From DUOX01 sp050944015 (lineage in GTDB: Bacteria > Bacillota > Clostridia > Oscillospirales > Oscillospiraceae): a DNA stretch of 11,706 nt. The translations under genes and the position numbers were made by a program. Within the stretch, counting starts at the first letter, position 1. Every line of letters starts with the position of its first letter. Under the pieces are notes generated by a model that ran no database searches, was not told where the DNA came from, and was given only the letters and a program-made list of their open reading frames with translations. The DNA is taken from NCBI GenBank assembly GCA_050944015.1, contig JBMNQG010000054.1, forward strand, positions 1-11,706, read 5' to 3'. This document shows, piece by piece, positions 1-6,583 of this stretch.

Positions 1-992
1 AGCTTTACAGGCACGTCGGGAATCTCGTCCGCACCGGGGTCCTGGGTCTCCCAGGCGCAGTCAAAGGAGGATAAGACCCCCGCCAGCTTCTGTTCCTCCG
101 AGGCGGGTATCCAGCCCTGCAGGGCTACCACGCTCTCCGTCCCCAGCAGCCGTTCCGCCGCCTCCGCCTTGGCTATCCTGGCGGCCACTCTGTCGGAACA
201 AAGCTTAATCTCGTCCCTACGGCCGGATTCTGCAACTATCTTTGCCTCCAGTTCTTCTTTCTTCGATGCAAGCTCCTTTATCTTAAGCCGCAGGCTCGCA
301 AGGTTCTCCCTAACCGTTCCGGTCATCCCCTGGAAGCTGCTAGTCGCGAAATCATACTGCCTCAGCACTTCCCAGGCTTTATTAAGCATGTCTTTCATGC
401 AGACAAGAACCATGAAATGCTGCAACTTGTCCGAGGAAACTTTTAGCAGCTGCGCCTCACCAACTAAGTCGGCCAGTTTCTCGTTCACTTCGTCCAATTT
501 AACGTAAGCGGGCATGGTTCCCAATATGATGCTACAGCTTTCAGTTTCCGCAAGTTCAAGAGGAATATCCATGGACTGCCATGGCAAAAGCGTCTCCACG
601 ACGCTCTCATGCCGGTGTTTCTCCGCGGCAACCCTGCGTATCTGCTCATCCGTCTCCTCCAGCTTTTTTACTGTCTCCAGGCAAATTTCTATATTCCTCT
701 CATCGAGAAAAATATCCTGGCTTACCTCCGGCCTGGGGGAAAACAGCTTTGACTTCACAGGGGCGTACCTGTCCAAAATCTTCAGTCCCGATTCCAGGCT
801 TTCATATTCCTGTCTAAACCTTCCCAGCTCGCTGGTTTCAAGTTTTACCAGAGATGACAGTTCCTGATCCTCCAGCAGCACTTGAGGGTCCGAAATTTCC
901 ACGCAGCCGAGGAGCATGAGCTCCTTAAGCAACTCTTCGCGCTGGGACCTGACAGCCAAAAGCCGGAGCTTTTTCATTTTTACAATGGCCAT
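1..992 (-). CDS. ntpI: V/A-type ATP synthase subunit I, N-terminal part (runs off the window)
   Basis: Membrane stator subunit (subunit a/I) of the V/A-type rotary ATPase, which moves H+ or Na+ across the membrane coupled to ATP synthesis or hydrolysis. About 330 residues are visible; the family is about 600-650, so the C-terminal membrane half lies beyond position 1. The protein starts MAIVKMKKLRLLAVRSQR and continues LLGCVEIS near residues 28-35, the classic N-terminus of this family. Long charged helical stretches follow, and the visible part ends in a segment reading ADEIPDVPVK, which in the family precedes the membrane domain. The ATG at 992-990 shares its A with the TGA stop of the upstream subunit H gene (TGATG), so translation is probably coupled. 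No stop was seen in the frame. Substrate ion (Na+ or H+) cannot be told from this part. Identification is by recognition of family motifs, not by a search. Confidence 0.9.
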   Translation of the reverse strand, partial: MAIVKMKKLRLLAVRSQREELLKELMLLGCVEISDPQVLLEDQELSSLVKLETSELGRFRQEYESLESGLKILDRYAPVKSKLFSPRPEVSQDIFLDERNIEICLETVKKLEETDEQIRRVAAEKHRHESVVETLLPWQSMDIPLELAETESCSIILGTMPAYVKLDEVNEKLADLVGEAQLLKVSSDKLQHFMVLVCMKDMLNKAWEVLRQYDFATSSFQGMTGTVRENLASLRLKIKELASKKEELEAKIVAESGRRDEIKLCSDRVAARIAKAEAAERLLGTESVVALQGWIPASEEQKLAGVLSSFDCAWETQDPGADEIPDVPVK

Positions 993-1306
993 CAGCCGTT
1001 CACGATCCTTTCCACGATAAGTAAGGCAGCCTTGTCCAATTTGGATTCCGCCTTAACCTGCATGGCAGCCTTTTTGTTTTCCGTTTTCTCAGCCAGGTCC
1101 AAGGCGTCCTCCCGGGCCTTTTCGTCAGCCTTCCTGTTAAGCTCCTGCAGCTCGGCTTCCGCCTTGGCAACAGCGGCTTCCACTGCGGCCTTACCCCGTC
1201 TTTCCGCCTCCTCTATTCTGCGCTTCGCTTCAGTGGCGGCTTCTGCCTTTATGCGCCGGGCCTCTGCTTCGGCCTCGCTAATAGTTTTAATCACCTCAAG
1301 AGACAT
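992..1306 (-). CDS. V/A-type ATP synthase subunit H (peripheral-stalk coiled coil)
   Basis: A 104-residue protein, almost all Ala, Glu, Lys and Arg from about residue 8 to 90 (for example EAEAEARRIKAEAATEAKRR). It has no predicted membrane segment and reads as one long coiled-coil helix. This matches the small peripheral-stalk subunit (AhaH/G type) of archaeal and clostridial V/A-ATPases, which pairs with subunit E and ties the catalytic head to subunit I. Length is normal for the family (about 100-110). The start is supported by GGGAGGTGG six bases upstream of the ATG. It is the first gene of the operon, and its stop overlaps the start of subunit I. Coiled coils are compositionally alike, so the name rests largely on length and on lying directly before subunit I. 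Confidence 0.85.
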   Translation of the reverse strand: MSLEVIKTISEAEAEARRIKAEAATEAKRRIEEAERRGKAAVEAAVAKAEAELQELNRKADEKAREDALDLAEKTENKKAAMQVKAESKLDKAALLIVERIVNG

Positions 1307-1360
1307 TGAACCACCTCCCGCCTATTGGATTATTAGCCGTTTTTTTCACTATTGCGTTAA

Positions 1361-1389
1361 ATAATACAATACTATTATTAATTAGGCAA
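1361..1389 (-). promoter_or_regulatory. Candidate sigma-A promoter of the V/A-ATPase operon
   Basis: Read on the minus strand, TTGCCT (1389-1384), a 17-bp spacer and TATTAT (1366-1361). It lies about 55 bp before the subunit H start in a very AT-rich spacer. The -35 matches TTGACA at 4 of 6 positions and the -10 matches TATAAT at 5 of 6. An alternative -35 (TTGATA) lies slightly upstream. Confidence 0.5.
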
Positions 1390-1604
1390 GTATCAACAAG
1401 AATAAAAAAATCAATCAAATATCAAACCACGGTTAGTTCAAAGCTATAAAACAGGAATAATTATATCATTATATCTATCTACATGTAACATATATATAAC
1501 ATTTTTCGGCAAAATCCAACAATTGTTTATAGGAAATAATCAATAATTAATATGCCTGACTTTTATCGCTTTATTGTCAATAATCAGCAAAAAGATAAAA
1601 AATA
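1390..1604. other. AT-rich divergent intergenic spacer
   Basis: No convincing reading frame on either strand and no RNA gene recognised. The stretch is mostly A/T and separates the divergent ATPase operon and E2-like gene. One short perfect palindrome, TTATTG-T-CAATAA (1571-1583), sits 21 bp upstream of the -35 of the rightward promoter and could be an operator. In a sequence this AT-rich, such a palindrome is only weak evidence. Confidence 0.5.
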
Positions 1605-1633
1605 TTGCTATATGGCAAAAAGCATTATATAAT
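1605..1633 (+). promoter_or_regulatory. Sigma-A promoter of the E2-like gene
   Basis: TTGCTA (1605-1610), a 17-bp spacer, then a perfect TATAAT (1628-1633). Transcription would begin near 1640, leaving a leader of about 25 nt that contains the AAGGAGG ribosome binding site at 1651-1657. Position, spacing and -10 all agree with the start chosen for the gene. Confidence 0.7.
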
Positions 1634-1664
1634 AAATTGGCGTTTGCAAAAAGGAGGCTTTATT

Positions 1665-2549
1665 ATGGGAAACGCAAGATATAAGCGCCGTTTTGGAGAC
1701 CGCGCTGAAGGTAGACAAATCCGCTCACTTTCAGCTTTTTATAAATTTACACCATATATAATGAAGACCAGAAACGATGCCTGCAACTATTTCAGCGACA
1801 GCGTGGAGATTACGGAAACCGACCGCTGGCTACGGCAGAAGCGGGCGGAAGGCTATAAGGGCATGGGTTTCCTGCATCTTTTTGTGGCCACCTATGTGCG
1901 GATTGTCGCCCAGCGCCCCGCCATCAACCGCTTTATTTCAGGCCAGCGCATTTTTGCCCGCCACAACATCGAGGTAGTTCTGACCGTCAAAAGAGCGCTG
2001 ACCTCCGAAGCGGATGAGACCACCATCAAGGCGGTGTTCGACCCCACAGACACTGTCTTTGACGTATACCGCAAACTCAACGAAAAAATCGACGAAATCA
2101 AGGCAAATGACGGTGAGAACAACACCGAACAGGTGGCCGCTGCCCTTTTCAAGCTCCCGGGAATTGTGCTAAAGTTTGCCATCTGGTTCTTTAACCTTAT
2201 GGATTATTTCGGCCTGCTTCCCAAGGCTCTTCTGGACGCCAGCCCCTTTCACGGCTCCATGATAATAACGGACATAGGCTCGCTAGGCATACCTTCAATA
2301 TACCACCACCTGTACAACTTTGGCAATCTGCCTGTGTTCTTGTCCTTCGGCGCGAAACGGAAGGCGGTAGAGCTGGACAAGGACGGCCAGCCGGTGGAGC
2401 GCAAGTATATAGATTTCTGCGCCACCGTGGACGAGCGCATCTGCGACGGCTACTATTACGCCACCGCTTTCAAATACCTTAAATATTATTTGAACAACCC
2501 CTGGCTTTTGGAAACTCCTCCCGAAAAAGTGGAGGAAGACATAATCTAA
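1665..2549 (+). CDS. Stand-alone 2-oxoacid dehydrogenase E2-like (CAT-fold) protein lacking the catalytic His
   Basis: 294 residues. The start is the ATG at 1665, seven bases after AAGGAGG; an earlier in-frame ATG at 1605 overlaps the -35 box and is rejected. The protein resembles the acyltransferase (catalytic) domain of E2 subunits, with no lipoyl or E3-binding domain in front. Landmarks: ATYVRIVAQRPAINRFI (about 75-91), ITDIGSLGIP (201-210), LPVFLSFGAKRK (222-233) and DERICDG (256-262). In active E2 and CAT enzymes the last motif is HRxxDG, or DHRxxDG in most E2s, with a catalytic His. Here the His position is Glu257, while Asp261 and Gly262 remain. The family appears common in Clostridia, often labelled 2-oxoacid dehydrogenase E2. 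Catalysis by the classical mechanism looks unlikely, and its function is unknown. No E1 or E3 gene is nearby, and it has its own promoter and terminator. Confidence 0.8.
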   Translation: MGNARYKRRFGDRAEGRQIRSLSAFYKFTPYIMKTRNDACNYFSDSVEITETDRWLRQKRAEGYKGMGFLHLFVATYVRIVAQRPAINRFISGQRIFARHNIEVVLTVKRALTSEADETTIKAVFDPTDTVFDVYRKLNEKIDEIKANDGENNTEQVAAALFKLPGIVLKFAIWFFNLMDYFGLLPKALLDASPFHGSMIITDIGSLGIPSIYHHLYNFGNLPVFLSFGAKRKAVELDKDGQPVERKYIDFCATVDERICDGYYYATAFKYLKYYLNNPWLLETPPEKVEEDII

Positions 2550-2563
2550 GTTCCATGAATCCG

Positions 2564-2596
2564 AATCGGCATAGCAGAGGCTATGCCGATTTTTTA
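2564..2596 (+). terminator. Intrinsic terminator after the E2-like gene
   Basis: A perfect 12-bp stem (2564-2575 with 2580-2591, arm AATCGGCATAGC) with a four-base loop AGAG, followed by a T run (2590-2595). It lies 15 bp past the stop codon. There is no matching A run on the left, so it mainly serves the plus strand. The facing hydrolase gene has no clear terminator of its own in 2597-2641, where only a weak 9-bp hairpin (near 2602-2624) without a U tract is seen. Confidence 0.85.
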
Positions 2597-2641
2597 TGCA
2601 AATACGGACATTATCCGCATTTCCCATTTATTGTTCGGAAT

Positions 2642-3244
2642 TCACACCTGTCTTTTCTTATACAGCTCCGGCCTGTTGCTGTAACATAAATATGTATAGC
2701 CCAGCCGTGAGTCAAATAGCTTGAGGAACGTTCCGCTTCCCTGAGCGAAATTGGCCTGGAACACCACTCCCGACTCATTAATCACCCTCTCTCCCTGCAA
2801 AAGCCTGACAGCCAGCTCCACGCAGCGCCTGTCTGGCCTCAGCTTTTCAAAGTAGGAGTTGTTTTTGCCGTAATACTGCCCTTCCTGCTCAATCACTTCT
2901 CTTATTGTGTCGGGAAACTCTGAGCTTGCCACGCGATTGAGAACCACCTCCCCCACGCACATTTTCCACTGGTCGGAGAGCCATTCGCTCCCCGCTTCGG
3001 CGTGCATCACCTTGGATAACAGGTAAATATCCTCAAAGGAAATCTTCTCATAATCCAGCCGAAGCTTGTCTATCTTTTCATTGCGCGCGGCCTCCGCAGC
3101 TAATCCAGCATCGTAGTCCCCTTTGAGCGCCGCTTCAATCATTATGCTCATGTAATCAACCTTGGGATCAAATTCGGCACCAGCCTTATCAGTAAGGACA
3201 AATGACATAATCACAGAGATGGCAAAGATAAAAAGCCGTTTCAA
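2642..3244 (-). CDS. Secreted SleB/CwlJ-family cell-wall hydrolase
   Basis: 200 residues. An N-terminal signal peptide (KR, hydrophobic core 4-18, likely cleavage after AGA at 21-23) is followed by about 45 helical residues and a Hydrolase_2 domain from about 72 to 190. The domain shows VMHAEAGSEW (79-88), whose Glu83 aligns with the proposed catalytic Glu of SleB, then CVGEVVLNRVASSEFPDTI (96-114) and VVFQANFAQG (160-169). Such enzymes cut peptidoglycan, in the SleB/CwlJ case spore cortex. The start codon appears to be TTG at 3244-3242, placed nine bases after GGGAGG; no ATG or GTG lies in a better place. Upstream, the minus strand reads CATAATATAAT (about 3308-3298). This contains a TATAAT and also resembles the -10 of forespore sigma-G promoters, but no good -35 was found. 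A role in the spore cycle is inferred from family and neighbours. Confidence 0.87.
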   Translation of the reverse strand: MKRLFIFAISVIMSFVLTDKAGAEFDPKVDYMSIMIEAALKGDYDAGLAAEAARNEKIDKLRLDYEKISFEDIYLLSKVMHAEAGSEWLSDQWKMCVGEVVLNRVASSEFPDTIREVIEQEGQYYGKNNSYFEKLRPDRRCVELAVRLLQGERVINESGVVFQANFAQGSGTFLKLFDSRLGYTYLCYSNRPELYKKRQV

Positions 3245-3342
3245 ATGGTATAACCTCCCAAAAATTTAATTTTTGTGCTGAAAGTGATGACAAAAGAATT
3301 ATATTATGCCGGCCTCACATTAATGCCTAATTCCCGCCGTGG

Positions 3343-3378
3343 AAAAAACATATCCCCCTTTTAACAAAGGGGGATATG
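3343..3378 (-). terminator. Intrinsic terminator of the CBS-domain gene
   Basis: A perfect 13-bp stem (3349-3361 with 3366-3378) around the loop TAAC, with five consecutive G:C pairs. On the minus strand the stem is followed by six T (3348-3343). It lies about 70 bp past the stop of the CBS gene and about 100 bp before the start of the SleB-like gene, so the two are separate transcripts. Confidence 0.9.
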
Positions 3379-3446
3379 CCGTAAAGATTGTCTTTTCTGC
3401 GTTCTATCCAACCGCAAAAGAGAATATGCCTCCCAAAAACAGGCCC

Positions 3447-3878
3447 TTATCTCCTCCGGATATTTGAGGAAATCTCTGTAAGGGCCTCCGCCGCTTCCAT
3501 CTCGCAGTTGCTGTTTCTGGCCATGTCCCCGAGAGTGACCATGCCCACCAGTTTGCCGCCGTCCACTACCGGCAGCCGTCGGACCTGGTCTTCGGACATA
3601 AGGCGCACAGCTTTGTCTAGCGGGTCAAAAGGACCCGCCGTGATAACACCTCTGGACATGATTTCATTTACCTTTACCTGGGCAGGGTCAGAGTCCGCCG
3701 CCACGCAGCGCAGCACTATATCCCTGTCGGTTACTATACCCCGCAGCCTGCCGTCCTTATCGCAGACCGGCAGCGCGCCTATATTGTGGCGCTTCAGGAG
3801 CCTGGCGGCCGTGCTGACAGGCTCATCCTGTCCAACAGTTACGACCCTGTCGGTCATAATATCGCATACCCTTAGCAT
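3447..3878 (-). CDS. CBS-domain pair protein
   Basis: 143 residues forming a tandem pair of CBS domains (about 7-60 and 72-137) and little else. The first contains IMTDRVVTVGQDEPV and GIVTDRDIVLR (47-57). The second contains EIMSRGVITAGPFDPL and LVGMVTLGDMA (110-120). Pairs of this kind (Bateman modules) bind adenine nucleotides such as AMP, ATP or S-adenosylmethionine and act as regulatory or energy-sensing units. As a free-standing protein its partner is unknown, and nothing nearby identifies it. The TVGQDEPV / ITAGPFDPL segments and the TDRD motif are typical of the family. The start is set by AGGAGG at 3890-3885 (minus strand), six bases before the ATG. It is monocistronic, with its own terminator. 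The protein is probably cytosolic, as no signal or membrane segment is seen. Confidence 0.93.
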   Translation of the reverse strand: MLRVCDIMTDRVVTVGQDEPVSTAARLLKRHNIGALPVCDKDGRLRGIVTDRDIVLRCVAADSDPAQVKVNEIMSRGVITAGPFDPLDKAVRLMSEDQVRRLPVVDGGKLVGMVTLGDMARNSNCEMEAAEALTEISSNIRRR

Positions 3879-3995
3879 AAAAAGCCTCCTTAATAGTGTC
3901 TAAGATAAGTTAGTAACTTCCGTTATGGTTATTATTGACATGAAGACTTTCGTTTATACTAAGAAACCAGTGCAGTTATATTGGAAATTAAGGCG

Positions 3996-4034
3996 AAAAA
4001 TAAGCGGCTTTATGGGCCTGCTCCATAAAGCCGC
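3996..4034 (-). terminator. Intrinsic terminator of spoIIP
   Basis: A perfect 12-bp stem (4004-4015 with 4023-4034; arm GCGGCTTTATGG) with a seven-base loop, followed on the minus strand by TTATTTTT. It lies about 50 bp beyond the spoIIP stop codon, and its orientation fits that gene. Confidence 0.85.
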
Positions 4035-4085
4035 CGTTATTATCTGCGCTTTGTCCTATAGCCTTATATATTATTAATAGTATGC

Positions 4086-5177
4086 CTAGCCTTCTTCCGC
4101 CAGTTCCAAAAGGGCTGGCCCCGCTGCGGAGGCAAAAAGCCTGACGGCGGTGAGCGCCTCCTGAAGGGTATTTCCGCTGCTGCCCACCTCCAGTATCAGA
4201 GAGCCCGTGGTCAAATGCTGGTTATAGCGCTCCTTTTTAAGGGACACAGGGCGGGTAAGGGTCTGGTATTTCGCATTTACAGCCGCCTGAAGATACAAGG
4301 CCAGCTTCAGGTTTTCACGCCAGTTTGGGTGGGGAAGCCCGTTTTCCCCCGTTCCCACAAGGAGCATCACCTGTGACGAGCATTCCCCCTGCACCGCGGC
4401 AACAGTTTTGTATATCACGTCTCCGGTACCCAAAGCGTCCCTATGCACGTCTATGATCACAGCAATGCCCGGGTACTGCGCCAGGTAGTTTTCAATTGCC
4501 TGCCCGCTTCTGTTATAAGAACCGGTGTAGCTGGGGTAATCGTATATGTTGGTGTCGTGTATCACGTTCAAACCGCATTTTTCCAGCTCCGCCGCCAACT
4601 CGGCGCCCACCCGAACAACATTAAAGTTTATATCCTCCGTACGGCAGTTATCCGTCGGTATGTAGCTGTCCTGAAAATCCGGGGTGTAAGCCTCGCTGCC
4701 GTGAGTATGTATTATCAGAACTTGGGGGCCTTCCGCCGGAAGCTTTTGGGTCAAAGGCTCCGACATGATAGCTTCCACGTCAATCTCATAGCCTGTGTCA
4801 TTGGATATGGTAAGCCCGCCCGAAATGGTAGTCTCCACTATTTCAACCTCGTGCTCGTTTTCAGGCAGGACCTCCTCCGCCGCCTCTTCTTGGGGTCCAG
4901 GCTGGGGGCTGGCGGCGGCGAAAACTGCCAGGCTCTCGCCTTTAGGGGGCACTACCTTTGCTTCTTCTGCCTCCGCAGGCTGAGGGTTCTCCGCTTTTTT
5001 GCCAAATTCCAAAGTGAGTACCGCAGATATGAGCTGCCCGCTCTCTGCCAGGTCCCGAAGCCAGTTCCCAAGCTTAATACCCGCTCCCGAAAGAGTGGCA
5101 AGCCTAAGTCCCAGGGCCAGCAGCGCTACAACGGCTATCCCTTTTTTCAGCCCTACCGCCCCCCTTCTAAAGCGCAT
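4086..5177 (-). CDS. spoIIP: Stage II sporulation protein P (SpoIIP)
   Basis: 363 residues, the usual size. SpoIIP is the membrane-anchored amidase and endopeptidase of the SpoIID-SpoIIM-SpoIIP engulfment machine in the mother cell. One membrane anchor lies near residues 12-30. A Glu/Pro/Ala-rich linker (about 60-110) leads to the catalytic domain (about 150-360). Signature motifs are VLIIHTHGSEAYTP (153-166), IDVHRDALG (242-250) and LILEVGSSGNTLQEA (327-341). They hold the His and Glu residues expected for zinc binding and catalysis. The start is uncertain: no good Shine-Dalgarno precedes the ATG at 5177, and the only G-rich run (GGGGGCG) is about 20 bases upstream. The protease gene gpr, often just upstream of spoIIP, is absent here. 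The gene stands alone, with its own terminator. The long plus-strand frame opposite it is a shadow. Confidence 0.94.
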   Translation of the reverse strand: MRFRRGAVGLKKGIAVVALLALGLRLATLSGAGIKLGNWLRDLAESGQLISAVLTLEFGKKAENPQPAEAEEAKVVPPKGESLAVFAAASPQPGPQEEAAEEVLPENEHEVEIVETTISGGLTISNDTGYEIDVEAIMSEPLTQKLPAEGPQVLIIHTHGSEAYTPDFQDSYIPTDNCRTEDINFNVVRVGAELAAELEKCGLNVIHDTNIYDYPSYTGSYNRSGQAIENYLAQYPGIAVIIDVHRDALGTGDVIYKTVAAVQGECSSQVMLLVGTGENGLPHPNWRENLKLALYLQAAVNAKYQTLTRPVSLKKERYNQHLTTGSLILEVGSSGNTLQEALTAVRLFASAAGPALLELAEEG

Positions 5178-5185
5178 ATCAATAA

Positions 5186-5214
5186 TAAATATGTCGCCCC
5201 CGGAAAAAATATGA
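5186..5214 (-). promoter_or_regulatory. Possible sigma-E promoter of spoIIP
   Basis: On the minus strand TCATATT (5214-5208), a 14-bp spacer and CATATTTA (5193-5186). The first element fits the sigma-E -35 consensus KMATATT fully, and the second fits the -10 (CATACAHT) at about 5 of 8 positions. SpoIIP is a known sigma-E target in Bacillus. Against it, transcription would begin almost at the chosen ATG, giving a leaderless message, so either the promoter or the start codon may be wrong. Confidence 0.28.
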
Positions 5215-5285
5215 AGGCCCTTCCTCTTTTGACAAAAAAAACGGGACTCGTCCTTTATAATAGCTACGAAACATCACATACCACA

Positions 5286-5694
5286 ATTGTCAGATAGCTA
5301 ACACTACTTATGTTGGTGAGTAATCATGGACAAGCTGAAACGTCGTGCAAGACCGCCTTAATTTACCATCTGTTTCCATTATATAGCTAATAAAATAATG
5401 AAAATGATTGACATAATTCTTTTTTGCAAGCAAAAATGCCTTTTCAACCCCATTTTATTATGTCGAAATCAAACGAATCTTGAAATTTGGTCAAATCGCA
5501 CATACTCTATTTTGTATTCCGCAATTCGCTTTTTAGTTAAATACACCCTATATATTGTAGTTTTAGTTACTATAAATTAATTTAGAAAACTTGATTTGTT
5601 CTTATTGCCGATTGATTTGGTGTTGCGAAAATGAATATAATTATTACACTCACCTTCATGAGCGCCATTTATTTGGCGAATACTATCTGACAAT
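5286..5694. repeat. AT-rich segment bounded by 12-bp inverted repeats
   Basis: The left end ATTGTCAGATAG (5286-5297) is the exact reverse complement of CTATCTGACAAT (5683-5694). Further inside, a second pair in the same order, GGTGAGT (5315-5321) and ACTCACC (5648-5654), extends the similarity; the right arm carries about 11 extra bases that include a small hairpin (CGCCA / TGGCG). No target-site duplication was seen in the flanks. The interior is much more AT-rich than the neighbouring genes, has no convincing coding frame and contains the promoter of the next gene. It could be a miniature or decayed mobile element, a large stem-loop, or two copies of a regulatory site. Confidence 0.4.
5612..5641 (+). 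promoter_or_regulatory. Sigma-A-like promoter of the stalk-SleB gene
   Basis: TTGATT (5612-5617), an 18-bp spacer and a perfect TATAAT (5636-5641). Transcription would start near 5648, giving a leader of about 65 nt that contains the small hairpin CGCCA-N6-TGGCG (5664-5678) and a CTTCAT/ATGAAG pair (5654-5659, 5693-5698) just before the ribosome binding site. Confidence 0.6.
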
Positions 5695-5712
5695 GAAGAA
5701 TAGGAGCGTATT

Positions 5713-6573
5713 ATGAGCAAGTTTCTTAAATTGAATAAGAAGTTTGCCCTGATATGCGTTGTCTTAATAGCCGCATGCCTCCTAAGCGGTTTTACCACCG
5801 CCAGCGGTGAGCATGAGGTTGAGTATACCGAGATTCCGGTTTACGTGGACGGTATACTCATGTTCAAGGGCTATAAATTTGAAGACACAACGTATGTGTC
5901 TCTCCGCACCTTCTGCACGACCCTTGACAAGGATTTAAAGATCCGTTGGGACCAGGACAGCAAGACTGCCTTTGTGGAAGCCGACGGACTTGTCCTCTCT
6001 GCCAGGGAAGGAGACAACTATATCACGGCAAACGGCAGATATTTCTATGTGCCGCGTGGGGTTTTAAACTATAACGGAACAATTCTTGTCCCCATTCGCG
6101 AGGTTGCCAAGGCCTTCAACGTCAAGGTCAACTGGAACAACAGGTATTGGACCGTTGATCTCGACACCTCAGAAATGTCCTTCATTGAAAGCGGCGATGG
6201 GTTTTACAACGAGGAGGACCTCTACTGGCTGTCACGCATTATAAACGCCGAGAGCCTCAATCAGCTACTGGAAGGCAAAATAGCCGTGGGCAATGTAGTT
6301 TTGAACCGTGTTGCCGATGAAAGCTGCCCCGATACGATTTATGATGTTATCTTCGACAACAAATACGGCGTGCAGTTTTCCGTCACGACAAACGGCACTA
6401 TCTACATGGACCCCAGCGAGGAGTCAATAATTGCTGCAAAGATATGCCTTGAAGGCTATTCTGTGGTGGGTGACAGCATTTATTTTGTCAATCCTGACAT
6501 TGGCGTAAGCAGTTGGTTCGTCAATACCCGCACCTTTGTTAAATCCATTGGCGACCACGACTTCTACGCGTAA
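5713..6573 (+). CDS. Secreted SleB-family cell-wall hydrolase with a copper-amine-oxidase-N stalk domain
   Basis: 286 residues. A signal sequence covers about 1-32; IAAC (19-22) fits a lipobox, but the hydrophobic run continues to LLSGF, so ordinary cleavage near TASG is equally possible. Residues about 40-150 form a copper amine oxidase N-terminal-like domain: IPVYVDGILM, YVSLRTF (61-67) and ILVPIREVAKAFNVKVNW (124-141) are its usual repeating signatures. Despite the name, this domain binds no copper in such proteins and is thought to act as a stalk or wall-binding unit. Residues about 166-286 form a SleB-type Hydrolase_2 domain with IINAES (176-181, Glu180 aligning with the catalytic Glu), AVGNVVLNRV (191-200), QFS (221-223), SIYFVNP and IGDHDFYA at the C-terminus. 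It likely degrades peptidoglycan outside the membrane. GGAG at 5703-5706 supports the ATG. It is divergent from spoIIP. Confidence 0.88.
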   Translation: MSKFLKLNKKFALICVVLIAACLLSGFTTASGEHEVEYTEIPVYVDGILMFKGYKFEDTTYVSLRTFCTTLDKDLKIRWDQDSKTAFVEADGLVLSAREGDNYITANGRYFYVPRGVLNYNGTILVPIREVAKAFNVKVNWNNRYWTVDLDTSEMSFIESGDGFYNEEDLYWLSRIINAESLNQLLEGKIAVGNVVLNRVADESCPDTIYDVIFDNKYGVQFSVTTNGTIYMDPSEESIIAAKICLEGYSVVGDSIYFVNPDIGVSSWFVNTRTFVKSIGDHDFYA

Positions 6574-6583
6574 GCTTTACAGG

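Noticed and set aside
882..1364. 160-residue plus-strand open frame opposite the ATPase subunits H and I
   Set aside because: It is an Ala/Ser-rich shadow of the coiled-coil gene on the other strand, without a ribosome binding site. The frames at 169-507 and 514-867 are the same kind of shadow of subunit I.
3948..3970. Plus-strand TTGACA followed by TATACT upstream of the spoIIP terminator
   Set aside because: The spacer to TATACT is only 14 bp, and no gene lies downstream on the plus strand.
5229..5261. TTGACA and TATAAT on the plus strand upstream of the inverted-repeat segment
   Set aside because: The spacer is 21 bp, too long for a normal sigma-A promoter, and no plus-strand gene follows closely.
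4443..5297. 284-residue plus-strand open frame
   Set aside because: It lies antisense to spoIIP, which has clear family motifs. Its translation resembles no family I know, and it has no ribosome binding site.
5326..5361. 11-codon frame (MDKLKRRARPP) preceded by GGTGAG
   Set aside because: The spacing to GGTGAG is plausible, but no promoter was found and the peptide is too short to support as a gene or leader. The GGTGAGT is also part of the inverted-repeat match.
5398..5580. 60-residue AT-rich open frame in the spoIIP-hydrolase spacer
   Set aside because: No Shine-Dalgarno, composition matches the AT-rich spacer, and the protein is low-complexity hydrophobic with no recognisable feature.
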